A DNA stretch of 64,000 nt. Source: Methanocaldococcus lauensis (GTDB lineage Archaea > AGJL01 > Methanococci > Methanococcales > Methanocaldococcaceae). The DNA lies in NCBI RefSeq assembly GCF_902827225.1, contig NZ_LR792632.1, forward strand, positions 1,383,030 to 1,447,029. The letters are read 5' to 3'. The translations under genes were made by a program, and so were the position numbers. This document shows positions 56,680 through 64,000 of this stretch, one piece after another. The notes below the pieces were generated by a model. It had not been told where the DNA came from. It searched no databases and saw nothing but the letters and a program-made list of their open reading frames with translations. The first letter of the stretch is position 1. The number at the start of each line of letters is the position of its first letter.

Positions 56680-59184
56680 ATGGACATGGAAGTTTTAAAA
56701 CAAAAAATTGAAAATTTAGACTTACCAAAGTCAGTAAAAGATGAGTTATTTGAAAAGTTATCTAAGGAAGATTTAGACGATCAAATTATAGATGAAATCA
56801 TTGAGGAAGTTGTTAAGGCATATAAAAAGGCTTTGATAGAACCTTATGAAGCTGTTGGAATTGTTGCCGCTCAATCTATTGGTGAGCCAGGTACTCAGAT
56901 GTCTTTGCCATATGAGGAGAAGATTATAATAAAAGATGGAGAATTTATAAAAGCTGTTGAAATTGGTAAATTAGTGGATAAAATGATTGAAAAATTTGGA
57001 TTTGAGAAAGTTGGAAATAGTGAGGTTTGCGATTTACCAATTGAGATTTATGCTTTAAGTTTAGATCAAGATGAAAAAGTGCATTGGAAGAGAATTATAA
57101 GCTGTATTAGACATAAAAATAATGGAAAATTAATTAAAATAAAAACAAGATCTGGAAGAGAGATTACAGCAACTCCTTACCATTCATTTGTAGTAAGAAG
57201 AGATAATAAAATAGTCCCAATTAAAGGATCTGACTTAAAGATTGGAGATAGAATTCCAGTAGTTAAATATATCCCCGCTAACTGTATTGAAACAATATGT
57301 GTTTCTGAATACATTTTAAATAATAATAGTTTAGACATTCCAAATGAATTATCATTAACTTACGACTTTGGATACTTTATAGGAACTTATTTAGCAAAAG
57401 GTTCAGTATATGATGAATTTATTAAAATATCTTTCATTAACGAGGAAATTTTAAAAAATATAAAACTATTCTTAGATAATGTTGATTTAAAGTATGAAAT
57501 AAACAATAAAGATATTAAAATATATTCACAAGCATTAATAAAGTTATTATTATTAAACTTTGGATATAACTACAAAAAAATCCCTGACTTTGTATTTGGA
57601 GCAAATAAAGATTTTGTTAAAGGATTACTTAGAGGATACTTTGATGTAAATAGTATCATCGATAATAAGGAATTAAAGATATTCTCAAATTCAAAAGAAC
57701 TTATTGATGGATTGGCAATATTGTTATCAAGATTTGGAGTATTTACAATAAAAAATAGAATAAAAGAAAATTATGCATTAACAGTTCCATGTGAATATTT
57801 AAAAATATTTGTTGATAAGATAGGAACAATTAATCAAAAAAGTGCAAAATTAAAAGATATAATAACTAAAACTAAGAAATACAAATCAATAGACATTATT
57901 CCATCATTCGGAAATGCTTTAAGTAAATTAGGAGAAAAAGTTGAATTTCCAAAAATAATATTAAAAAGATATGAAAAGAGGCAAGAAATTGAAAGAAATA
58001 CATTACAAAGATACTTAAATAGAATGAAGGAATTAGGATTAAAGAATGGATTGGATATTTCAACTTTAAAGGAGTATTGGTTATTGAAAAAATCTGTTGA
58101 TAGTGATGTAATTTGGGATGAGATAGTTAAAATTGAAGAAGTAAATTATGATAAAGAGTATGTTTATGACATAAGCGTTGAGGGATTAGAAACATTTACG
58201 ACATTTGATTGTATAATAACTCACAACACTATGAGAACATTCCACTACGCAGGGGTTGCAGAACTTAACGTTACATTAGGTTTGCCAAGAATGATTGAAA
58301 TTGTCGATGCAAGGAAAGAGCCATCAACTCCAATAATGACAATCTATCTAAAAGAGGAGTATAAGAATAATAGAGAAAAAGCGGAAGAGATTGCAAAAGA
58401 TATTGAAAGTATAACCTTAGAAGGAATTGCCGATAGTATAAGTATTGATCTATGGACTCAATCTATAAAAGTTGAATTAGACGAAAATAAATTAGCAGAG
58501 AGAAATCTAACATTGGATGATGTTATTGAGGCAATTAGGAAAAAATTAAAAGTAAAGATTGATGTTGAAGGAACTACACTATATCTAAAGGTAAAGACTC
58601 CTTCAATAAAAGCACTTAGAAAGAGGTTACCAAAAGTTAAAAATATTCAATTAAAAGGAATCCCAGGAATTGAAAGAGTTTTAGTTAAAAAAGAAGGGGA
58701 TGAATATGTTTTATATACTCAGGGTTCAAATTTAAGAGAAGTCTTTAAAATCGAAGGAGTAGATACGAGTAGAACCATAACTAACAATATAATCGAAATC
58801 CAAGAAGTTTTAGGTATTGAAGCAGCAAGAAATGCGATAATTAACGAAATGAAAAAGACCTTAGAACAGCAAGGGTTAGAAGTAGATATAAGACATTTAA
58901 TGATAGTGGCTGACATTATGACTGCTGATGGTGTTGTTAAACCAATAGGTAGGCACGGAGTTGCTGGAGAAAAAGGTTCTGTCCTCGCAAGGGCGGCATT
59001 TGAGGAGACAGTCAAACATCTATATTCTGCCGCAGAGAAGGGAGAAATTGATAAGTTAAAGGGAGTTATTGAAAATGTTATTGTAGGAAAACCAATATAT
59101 ATTGGAACTGGATGTGTAGAATTAGAGATTGATAGAGATTATGAAGAGGGTAAGTATAAAAATAATGAAAGTAATGAAGAGTAA
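56680..59184 (+). CDS. rpoA2: RNA polymerase subunit A'' with intein
   Basis: This precursor of 834 residues gives a mature subunit of about 392 residues after splicing. The first 74 residues end in AQSIGEPGTQM; the intein follows, and the host resumes at TMRTFHYAGVAELNVTLGLP. The GTQM/TMRTF site is in the highly conserved trigger-loop neighbourhood. The remaining host contains IADVMTADGVVKPIGRHGV-type sequence. The ATG at 56680 follows GGTGAT; a second ATG two codons later is possible. Confidence 0.96.
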   Translation: MDMEVLKQKIENLDLPKSVKDELFEKLSKEDLDDQIIDEIIEEVVKAYKKALIEPYEAVGIVAAQSIGEPGTQMSLPYEEKIIIKDGEFIKAVEIGKLVDKMIEKFGFEKVGNSEVCDLPIEIYALSLDQDEKVHWKRIISCIRHKNNGKLIKIKTRSGREITATPYHSFVVRRDNKIVPIKGSDLKIGDRIPVVKYIPANCIETICVSEYILNNNSLDIPNELSLTYDFGYFIGTYLAKGSVYDEFIKISFINEEILKNIKLFLDNVDLKYEINNKDIKIYSQALIKLLLLNFGYNYKKIPDFVFGANKDFVKGLLRGYFDVNSIIDNKELKIFSNSKELIDGLAILLSRFGVFTIKNRIKENYALTVPCEYLKIFVDKIGTINQKSAKLKDIITKTKKYKSIDIIPSFGNALSKLGEKVEFPKIILKRYEKRQEIERNTLQRYLNRMKELGLKNGLDISTLKEYWLLKKSVDSDVIWDEIVKIEEVNYDKEYVYDISVEGLETFTTFDCIITHNTMRTFHYAGVAELNVTLGLPRMIEIVDARKEPSTPIMTIYLKEEYKNNREKAEEIAKDIESITLEGIADSISIDLWTQSIKVELDENKLAERNLTLDDVIEAIRKKLKVKIDVEGTTLYLKVKTPSIKALRKRLPKVKNIQLKGIPGIERVLVKKEGDEYVLYTQGSNLREVFKIEGVDTSRTITNNIIEIQEVLGIEAARNAIINEMKKTLEQQGLEVDIRHLMIVADIMTADGVVKPIGRHGVAGEKGSVLARAAFEETVKHLYSAAEKGEIDKLKGVIENVIVGKPIYIGTGCVELEIDRDYEEGKYKNNESNEE
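56902..58227 (+). other. RpoA'' intein (442 residues), splicing competent, endonuclease acids replaced
   Basis: The intein begins with Ser (SLPYEEKIIIKDG) and ends THN, followed by Thr as the +1 residue. Block B has ATPYHSF (the TxxH motif) and block F has DISVEGLETF, so splicing should work. The central LAGLIDADG endonuclease has FIGTYLAKG, where the catalytic acid is Lys (codon 57397-57399), and LRGYFDVNS, where it is Asn (codon 57649-57651). The homing endonuclease is therefore probably inactive. Confidence 0.92.
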
Positions 59185-59274
59185 AATATATATACTAAAA
59201 ATATATTTTTATTCATAAGCCCAAAATCAATCTTATTTTAAAACTATTTTATTTTAAATTTTTAAATAAAATTT

Positions 59275-59331
59275 GGGGATGATGAGACATCGATGTGCTG
59301 AATAAATGATGAGCACGCCCTTCTCTGACCT
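59275..59331 (+). ncRNA. C/D box methylation-guide sRNA (sRNA 3), probable 23S peptidyl-transferase target
   Basis: C box GATGATGA (59278), D' box CTGA (59298), C' box ATGATGA (59306) and D box CTGA (59325) enclose two 12-nt guides, GACATCGATGTG and GCACGCCCTTCT. The first predicts target CACATCGATGTC, which differs by one base from the universal 23S segment CACCUCGAUGUC (E. coli 2496-2507) and would methylate the U equivalent to 2500. The second predicts AGAAGGGCGTGC with methylation at the fifth base, G; I cannot place it. It lies 90 bases after rpoA2. Confidence 0.9.
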
Positions 59332-59479
59332 TTTATATAGTTTAACTCTTCAATTTGCTATTATTTGTTATTCCAAAAAGTATATAAATATAGAGGAACT
59401 ATTATTCGAAAACTAACATTATAAAACATACAGTGATATATTTTAAAAAATTAATTCTATTAGTTATAACCGGTAGGGG

Positions 59480-59562
59480 TTAGGACTTTCGCATACAATG
59501 TCTATTTTAATTTGCGAAAGTCCTAAGAAATCCCTCCGGAGTAAAAAAATGAGAAGGAGGGA
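59480..59562 (+). promoter_or_regulatory. Structured rpl30e leader with SD-hiding helix
   Basis: A perfect 14-bp hairpin (TTAGGACTTTCGCA at 59480-59493, TGCGAAAGTCCTAA at 59513-59526, 19-base loop) is followed by TCCCTCC (59531-59537), which can pair with GGAGGGA (59556-59562), the Shine-Dalgarno of rpl30e. The loop of that second helix is GGAGTAAAAAAATGAGAA, purine-rich. This is the layout of a ribosomal-protein autoregulation site. L30e is a kink-turn binder in other organisms. Confidence 0.6.
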
Positions 59563-59566
59563 AAGT

Positions 59567-59881
59567 ATGGATGTGAATAAAGCAATTAGAACTGCAGTAG
59601 ATACAGGTAAAGTAATTTTAGGTTCAAAAAGAACAATAAAATTCATTAAACACGGAGAAGGTAAGTTGGTAGTAATAGCAGGAAACATTCCAAAGGATTT
59701 AGAAGAAGATGTTAAGTACTACGCTAAATTATCAAACATCCCAGTTTACCAACACAAAATTACATCATTGGAACTGGGAGCAGTTTGTGGGAAACCTTTC
59801 CCAGTTGCTGCTCTTTTGGTTTTAGATGAAGGGCTCTCAAACATTATGGAGCTTGTAGAGAAGAAGGAAGGTGGTGAATAA
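59567..59881 (+). CDS. rpl30e: Ribosomal protein L30e
   Basis: This 104-residue large-subunit protein of the L7Ae/L30e fold has [20 protein letters not shown] and [20 protein letters not shown], with a late [15 protein letters not shown]. The ATG at 59567 follows GGAGGGAAAG. A longer in-frame reading could start in the loop of the leader hairpin, but its 23 extra residues are basic and unlike the family. Its stop overlaps the nusA start by one base (TAATG). The structured leader suggests feedback control by the protein itself. Confidence 0.95.
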   Translation: MDVNKAIRTAVDTGKVILGSKRTIKFIKHGEGKLVVIAGNIPKDLEEDVKYYAKLSNIPVYQHKITSLELGAVCGKPFPVAALLVLDEGLSNIMELVEKKEGGE

Positions 59882-60444
59882 TGGCTAAGGTAAGATTAAC
59901 AACAGAAGAAATTATGAAAATTGGATTTTTTGAAAAAATTGCTAATGTTCCCATAATCGACTGTGTATTAAATGATGAAAGAGTTGCTTTTATTGTAAAG
60001 GAGGGTGATATTGGAGCGGCAATTGGGAAAGGAGGAGAGAATGTTAAAACAGCAGAAGAGAAATTTGGAAAGAAAGTTGATATTATTGAATACTCAAACG
60101 ATTGGAGAAAGTTTATAAGAAATATATTTGCACCAATACAGTTAGAGGATGTATGGGTTAAGAGAGTTGGAAAGGATGTTGTTGCTTTTATCAAAATAAA
60201 TCCAAAAGTCAGAAGAGCGGTTTTTGGAGAAAAAGGTAAAAACTTAGAAAGAGCTTTAAAGATTTTAAAAAGACACACAAAAATTACAAAAATAAAAGTT
60301 ATTGTAGAAAATCAAAAATTTAAAAGAAAAGGAGTAAGAAAACCAGTAACTAAAGAGCAGCAGCAAGAACAAGCTGAAAAAGAATCAAAGGTTGCTCAAG
60401 AAGCTGAAGCTCAACAGGATGTAAAAGAAACCACTAATGAGTAA
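59881..60444 (+). CDS. nusA: Archaeal NusA-like KH protein
   Basis: This 187-residue protein carries two KH domains, with GAAIGKGGENVKTAEEKFGK near residue 45 and FGEKGKNLERALKI near residue 122. It lacks the S1 and N-terminal domains of bacterial NusA. The tail is Gln/Glu/Lys-rich (EQQQEQAEKESKVAQEAEAQ). It takes part in transcription elongation or termination, and is coupled to rpl30e by a one-base overlap. Confidence 0.95.
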   Translation: MAKVRLTTEEIMKIGFFEKIANVPIIDCVLNDERVAFIVKEGDIGAAIGKGGENVKTAEEKFGKKVDIIEYSNDWRKFIRNIFAPIQLEDVWVKRVGKDVVAFIKINPKVRRAVFGEKGKNLERALKILKRHTKITKIKVIVENQKFKRKGVRKPVTKEQQQEQAEKESKVAQEAEAQQDVKETTNE

Positions 60445-60533
60445 AAATATTTATATGTATATGCTGTTTGAAATTATTATGGCAATTAATGCAATATAAT
60501 CAATAATAATCAAGAATATAGAAGGTGAAGATT

Positions 60534-60980
60534 ATGAGTGGAAGTAAATCACCAAGAGGAGAATTTGCTGGAAGAAAGTTGAGGTTAAAAAGAAAATGGT
60601 GTAGATGGCACGATTACAACTATGTTAGAAGAGTTTTAAGGTTAAAAGAAAAATATGACCCATTAGAAGGAGCACCAATGGCAAAAGGAATCGTTATTGA
60701 AAAAGTAGGTTTAGAAGCAAAACAGCCAAACTCTGGTATTAGAAAATGTGTTAGAGTTCAATTAATTAAAAATGGAAGAGTAGTTACTGCATTCTGTCCA
60801 GGAAATCATGCAATAAACTTCATTGATGAGCACGATGAGGTTATTATTGAAGGTATTGGTGGTCCTAAAGGACCAAGAGCTAAGGGGGACATTCCAGGAG
60901 TTAAGTATAAAGTTATAATGGTTGGTAGAAACTCATTGAGGGAATTAGTTAGAGGAAGACAGGAGAAAATTAAAAGATAA
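60534..60980 (+). CDS. rps12: Ribosomal protein S12 (uS12)
   Basis: This 148-residue decoding-centre protein shows [22 protein letters not shown], the classical S12 block with the Lys that contacts the decoding region, and [17 protein letters not shown]. The ATG at 60534 follows GGTGA; an earlier in-frame GTG is in that site. It is part of the cluster with rps7 and fusA, the archaeal version of the str operon. An 89-base gap before it may contain a promoter. Confidence 0.97.
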   Translation: MSGSKSPRGEFAGRKLRLKRKWCRWHDYNYVRRVLRLKEKYDPLEGAPMAKGIVIEKVGLEAKQPNSGIRKCVRVQLIKNGRVVTAFCPGNHAINFIDEHDEVIIEGIGGPKGPRAKGDIPGVKYKVIMVGRNSLRELVRGRQEKIKR

Positions 60981-61022
60981 ATTCCATAAAATCAAAAACT
61001 TTATTTTAAATGAGGTGATAAC

Positions 61023-61598
61023 TTGGAACTCGATGAAATTAAGATATTTGGAAAGTGGAGCACTAAGGATGTAGTAGTTAGAGACCCTGGTTTAAGAAAC
61101 TATATAAATTTAACACCAATCTATGTTCCACATACTGCTGGAAGATACACAAAAAGACAGTTTGAAAAAGCAAAAATGAACATTGTTGAAAGATTGGTAA
61201 ATAAAGTTATGAGAAGAGAAGAAAACACTGGTAAAAAATTAAAAGCTTTAAAAATTGTTGAAGAAGCATTTGAAATTATTGAAAAAAGAACTAAGCAAAA
61301 TCCAATTCAAGTTTTAGTAGATGCTATAGAAAACGCTGGTCCAAGAGAAGATACTACAAGAATTTCCTATGGAGGTATTGTATATTTACAGTCAGTTGAT
61401 TGTTCCTCATTGAGAAGAATTGATGTTGCTTTAAGAAACATTGCATTAGGGGCTTATATGGCTGCTCATAAAAGTAAAAAACCTATTGAAGAAGCTTTAG
61501 CTGAAGAAATTATTGCAGCGGCAAGAGGAGATATTCAGAAAAGTTATGCAGTTAGAAAGAAAGAAGAAACAGAGAGAGTTGCTCAATCTGCAAGATAA
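61023..61598 (+). CDS. rps7: Ribosomal protein S7 (uS7)
   Basis: This 191-residue small-subunit protein nucleates assembly of the 30S head. It contains YKGYV-equivalent archaeal blocks: [40 protein letters not shown] and [20 protein letters not shown]. The start is TTG at 61023, eight bases after GAGGTGAT. It follows rps12 after 42 bases. Confidence 0.96.
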   Translation: MELDEIKIFGKWSTKDVVVRDPGLRNYINLTPIYVPHTAGRYTKRQFEKAKMNIVERLVNKVMRREENTGKKLKALKIVEEAFEIIEKRTKQNPIQVLVDAIENAGPREDTTRISYGGIVYLQSVDCSSLRRIDVALRNIALGAYMAAHKSKKPIEEALAEEIIAAARGDIQKSYAVRKKEETERVAQSAR

Positions 61599-61736
61599 AT
61601 CCTTTAATAAATTTATTCACAACGTCTTTGTCACTAATAACCTTTTTATACTATTTTTAGATAATATTATTAAAAAAATATTTAAATCCGACAGATAATG
61701 CCAAAAATAATAAAACAACTAATAAGGTGAAGGATT

Positions 61737-63917
61737 ATGGGAAAAAGAGCAAAAATGATTGCTAAAATTAAGGAATTGATGGAAAAGTATGATAGAATTA
61801 GAAACATTGGAATCTGTGCTCACATTGACCATGGTAAAACTACATTGTCAGATAACTTATTGGCTGGAGCAGGGATGATTTCAAAAGAATTGGCGGGGGA
61901 ACAGTTGGCATTAGACTTTGATGAAGAAGAGGCTCAAAGAGGAATTACAATATTCGCGGCAAACGTTTCAATGGTCCATACTTACGAAGGAAAAGAGTAT
62001 TTAATTAACTTAATTGATACTCCAGGACACGTTGATTTTGGTGGAGATGTTACAAGAGCTATGAGAGCTATTGACGGAGCTATTGTCGTAGTTTGTGCAG
62101 TTGAAGGAGTAATGCCTCAAACAGAGACAGTATTAAGACAGGCATTAAGAGAGAGAGTTAAGCCAGTCCTCTTTATCAACAAAGTAGATAGATTGATTAA
62201 CGAATTAAAATTAACTCCTGAAGAATTACAAAATAGATTTATTAAGATTATCAATGACATTAACAACCTAATTAAGAAGATGGCTCCTGAGGAATTCAAG
62301 GATAAGTGGTTAGTAAGAGTTGAAGACGGTAGTGTTGCATTTGGTTCAGCTTACAATAACTGGGCAATTTCAGTACCATTTATGAAAAAGAGTGGAATAA
62401 CCTTTAAAGACATAATTAAATATTGTGAAGAAGACAAACAAGAAGAATTGGCTGAAAAAGCTCCATTACACGAAGTTGTTTTAGATATGGTTATTAAACA
62501 CTTACCAAGCCCACCAGAGGCTCAGAAGTATAGAATTCCACACCTATGGAAAGGAGACTTAAATTCAGATGTTGGTAAGGCAATGCTTAACTGTGATCCA
62601 AATGGTCCATTAGCAGGGGTAATTACCAAAATTATCGTAGATAAACACGCAGGGGCAGTTTCTGTTTGTAGATTATTCAGTGGTAGAGTCAGACAGGGAG
62701 ACGAAGTATATATGGTAAATAGCCAGCAGAAGGCAAAGATTCAGCAAGTTTCTGTCTTTATGGGTCCAGAGAGAATTCCAGTTGAAAGTATATCAGCAGG
62801 AAACATCTGTGCATTAGTTGGTTTAAAGGAGGCATCAGCAGGAGAAACAATCTGTTCTCCAGATAAAATTATAGAGCCATTCGAAGCAATAACTCACATA
62901 AGTGAGCCAGTTATTACAGTAGCAATTGAAGCAAAGAACACAAAAGATTTGCCAAAATTAATTGAAGTTTTAAGACAGGTAGCAAGAGAAGACCCAACTG
63001 TCAGAGTAGAGATTAATGAAGAAACTGGAGAACACTTATTAAGTGGAATGGGAGAGTTACACATTGAAATTATAACAAAGCTTAAAATTGAAAGAGATGC
63101 AGGAATTCCAGTTGAAGTTGGACAACCAATAGTTGTTTATAGAGAAACAGTAACAGGAAAATCACCAATAGTTGAGAGTAAATCTCCAAACAAGCATAAC
63201 AAACTATACTTCGTAGTTGAGCCATTAGAGGAGGGTGTATTACAAGCATATAAAGAAGGTAAAATACCAGATGTAGATACCAAGAGAAAGTTAGATGATA
63301 AAATTGTCCAAGAGTTAATCAAGGCTGGAATGGATCCAGAAGAGGCTAAGAGAGTAATGTGCATCTACGAAGGTAATGTCTTAGTAAATATGACAAGAGG
63401 TATTGTTCATTTAGATGAAGTTAAAGAATTAATTATTCAAGGATTCAAAGAGGCTATGAGAAATGGACCATTAGCTGCTGAGAAATGTCAAGGAGTCAAA
63501 GTTAAGTTAATAGATGCAGTATTACACGAGGATGCAATCCACAGAGGTCCAGCACAAATGATTCCAGCGGCAAGATTTGGTATTAGAGATGCAATGATGC
63601 AAGCAAATCCAGTATTGTTAGAGCCAATGCAATATGTATATATTAACACTCCACAGGACTATATGGGAGCTGCAATGAGAGAAATTAGCAATAGAAGAGG
63701 ACAGATATTAGATATGGAGCAGGAAGGAGATATGACAATAATTAAAGCTAAGTGTCCAGTTGCAGAGATGTTTGGATTTGCAGGGGCTATTAGAGGAGCT
63801 ACTCAAGGAAGATGTCTTTGGAGTATAGAGTTTGCTGGATATGAGAGAGTCCCAAGAGAAATGCAAGAACAATTAATTAGACAGATTAGAGAAAGAAAAG
63901 GGCTTAAAATGGAGTAA
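61737..63917 (+). CDS. fusA: Elongation factor 2 (translocase GTPase)
   Basis: This 726-residue GTPase moves tRNA-mRNA through the ribosome. The G domain has AHIDHGKTT (G1), DTPGHVDFG (G3) and NKVDR (G4). Near the C-terminus, [20 protein letters not shown] holds the His that is converted to diphthamide in archaea. The length is typical. AAGGTGAAGG precedes the ATG. It completes the S12-S7-EF2 group; 138 bases with T-rich stretches separate it from rps7. Confidence 0.97.
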   Translation: MGKRAKMIAKIKELMEKYDRIRNIGICAHIDHGKTTLSDNLLAGAGMISKELAGEQLALDFDEEEAQRGITIFAANVSMVHTYEGKEYLINLIDTPGHVDFGGDVTRAMRAIDGAIVVVCAVEGVMPQTETVLRQALRERVKPVLFINKVDRLINELKLTPEELQNRFIKIINDINNLIKKMAPEEFKDKWLVRVEDGSVAFGSAYNNWAISVPFMKKSGITFKDIIKYCEEDKQEELAEKAPLHEVVLDMVIKHLPSPPEAQKYRIPHLWKGDLNSDVGKAMLNCDPNGPLAGVITKIIVDKHAGAVSVCRLFSGRVRQGDEVYMVNSQQKAKIQQVSVFMGPERIPVESISAGNICALVGLKEASAGETICSPDKIIEPFEAITHISEPVITVAIEAKNTKDLPKLIEVLRQVAREDPTVRVEINEETGEHLLSGMGELHIEIITKLKIERDAGIPVEVGQPIVVYRETVTGKSPIVESKSPNKHNKLYFVVEPLEEGVLQAYKEGKIPDVDTKRKLDDKIVQELIKAGMDPEEAKRVMCIYEGNVLVNMTRGIVHLDEVKELIIQGFKEAMRNGPLAAEKCQGVKVKLIDAVLHEDAIHRGPAQMIPAARFGIRDAMMQANPVLLEPMQYVYINTPQDYMGAAMREISNRRGQILDMEQEGDMTIIKAKCPVAEMFGFAGAIRGATQGRCLWSIEFAGYERVPREMQEQLIRQIRERKGLKME

Positions 63918-64000
63918 TTCTTACGTGTTTTCTTAAATATTTCTCAATTTTAACATTCCCTATTATTTTTAAAATTTTATCATAGTAACCAAAAGATATA
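63904..64000 (-). CDS. Possible 3' end of a convergent minus-strand gene
   Basis: The minus strand is open from the right edge to a stop at 63904-63906, overlapping the last 14 bases of fusA. It reads [20 protein letters not shown], then [11 protein letters not shown], a protein-like C-terminus. The piece is only 31 codons long, so it may be chance; the reading is limited by the window edge. Confidence 0.35.
   Translation of the reverse strand, partial: ISFGYYDKILKIIGNVKIEKYLRKHVRITPF

Larger units (their letters stand above)
59185..59566. other. 382-base gap with sRNA 3 and the rpl30e leader
   Basis: Between rpoA2 and rpl30e lie a C/D sRNA (59275-59331), TATA-like stretches at about 59380-59400 and 59415-59455, and the structured leader (59480-59566). 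Nothing else is supported. Confidence 0.7.

Noticed and set aside
59498-59566. N-terminal extension of L30e starting at an ATG in the leader hairpin loop
   Set aside because: The 23 added residues are unlike any L30e, and a strong GGAGGGA site precedes the ATG at 59567.
59844-60278. 144-codon minus-strand frame
   Set aside because: It is antisense to nusA, which has clear KH motifs.
1-64000. CRISPR array
   Set aside because: No set of regularly spaced direct repeats of 24-37 bases with unique spacers was seen.

Overview
This window is a piece of an AT-rich archaeal chromosome from a hyperthermophilic methanogen, most likely a Methanocaldococcus species close to M. jannaschii. The reasons are methanogen-specific genes (an Hmd paralogue, the methanogen-type SerRS, archaeal ThyA, GHMP shikimate kinase, citramalate synthase), split RNA polymerase subunits B'/B'' and A'/A'', an intein in A'', class III pilin signals, GGTGA-type ribosome binding sites, frequent TTG/GTG starts and C/D box sRNAs. 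Several blocks follow gene order I remember from M. jannaschii, but they are shuffled relative to each other; that comparison is from memory, not from a search.

Layout. 1-5.8 kb: the 5' part of an archaeal AAA-type ATPase, then a minus-strand operon (Ski2-like helicase, RCK-gated K+ channel, nadE), then a plus-strand pilin and a UPF0200 kinase-like protein. 5.8-15 kb: a minus-strand cluster of Asn-rich, sequon-rich exported proteins, three of which share a promoter-proximal motif. 15.3-24 kb: citramalate synthase, a B12-binding/radical SAM/TRAM protein, a C/D sRNA, an acylphosphatase-like protein, two small paralogues, a lipoprotein, korA, ilvB and an FKBP isomerase. 24-34.4 kb: lipid prenyltransferase, NAC, flavin protein, Mrp/NBP35, ThyA, TrpE, a second ATPase carrying a palindromic insert, an IS605-family tnpB element, SerRS and a TctA-like permease. 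34.6-40.7 kb: YjbQ, a three-gene restriction-modification-like cassette (methyltransferase, PD-(D/E)XK nuclease, EVE protein), an iron-sulfur flavoprotein, aroE, a secreted nuclease and aroK. 40.8-47.3 kb: a CobN-like chelatase gene with two one-base frameshifts, a second C/D sRNA, a decayed tnpB relic with a structured 160-nt segment, two V4R-like proteins and an Hmd paralogue. 47.8-63.9 kb: trpBA, then the archaeal transcription/translation cluster rpoH-rpoB2-rpoB1-rpoA1-rpoA2(intein)-rpl30e-nusA-rps12-rps7-fusA, with a third C/D sRNA and an elaborate rpl30e leader inside it.

How it fits together. Amino-acid synthesis recurs: cimA and ilvB (branched chain), aroE and aroK (shikimate), trpE and trpBA. 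Information processing fills the right end. The accessory parts are the surface cluster, the two ATPases, the TnpB element and relic, and the modification/restriction cassette. The most interesting signals are the rpl30e leader (a 14-bp hairpin plus a helix that would hide the Shine-Dalgarno), the nuclease/EVE cassette, the TnpB with Gly at the usual RuvC-II Glu position, the tnpB relic with an intact RNA-like fold, the shared motif of the surface genes, and an intein whose endonuclease acids are both replaced.

Limits: everything was read by eye. Family names rest on recognised motifs and memory. No alignment, folding or database search was run.
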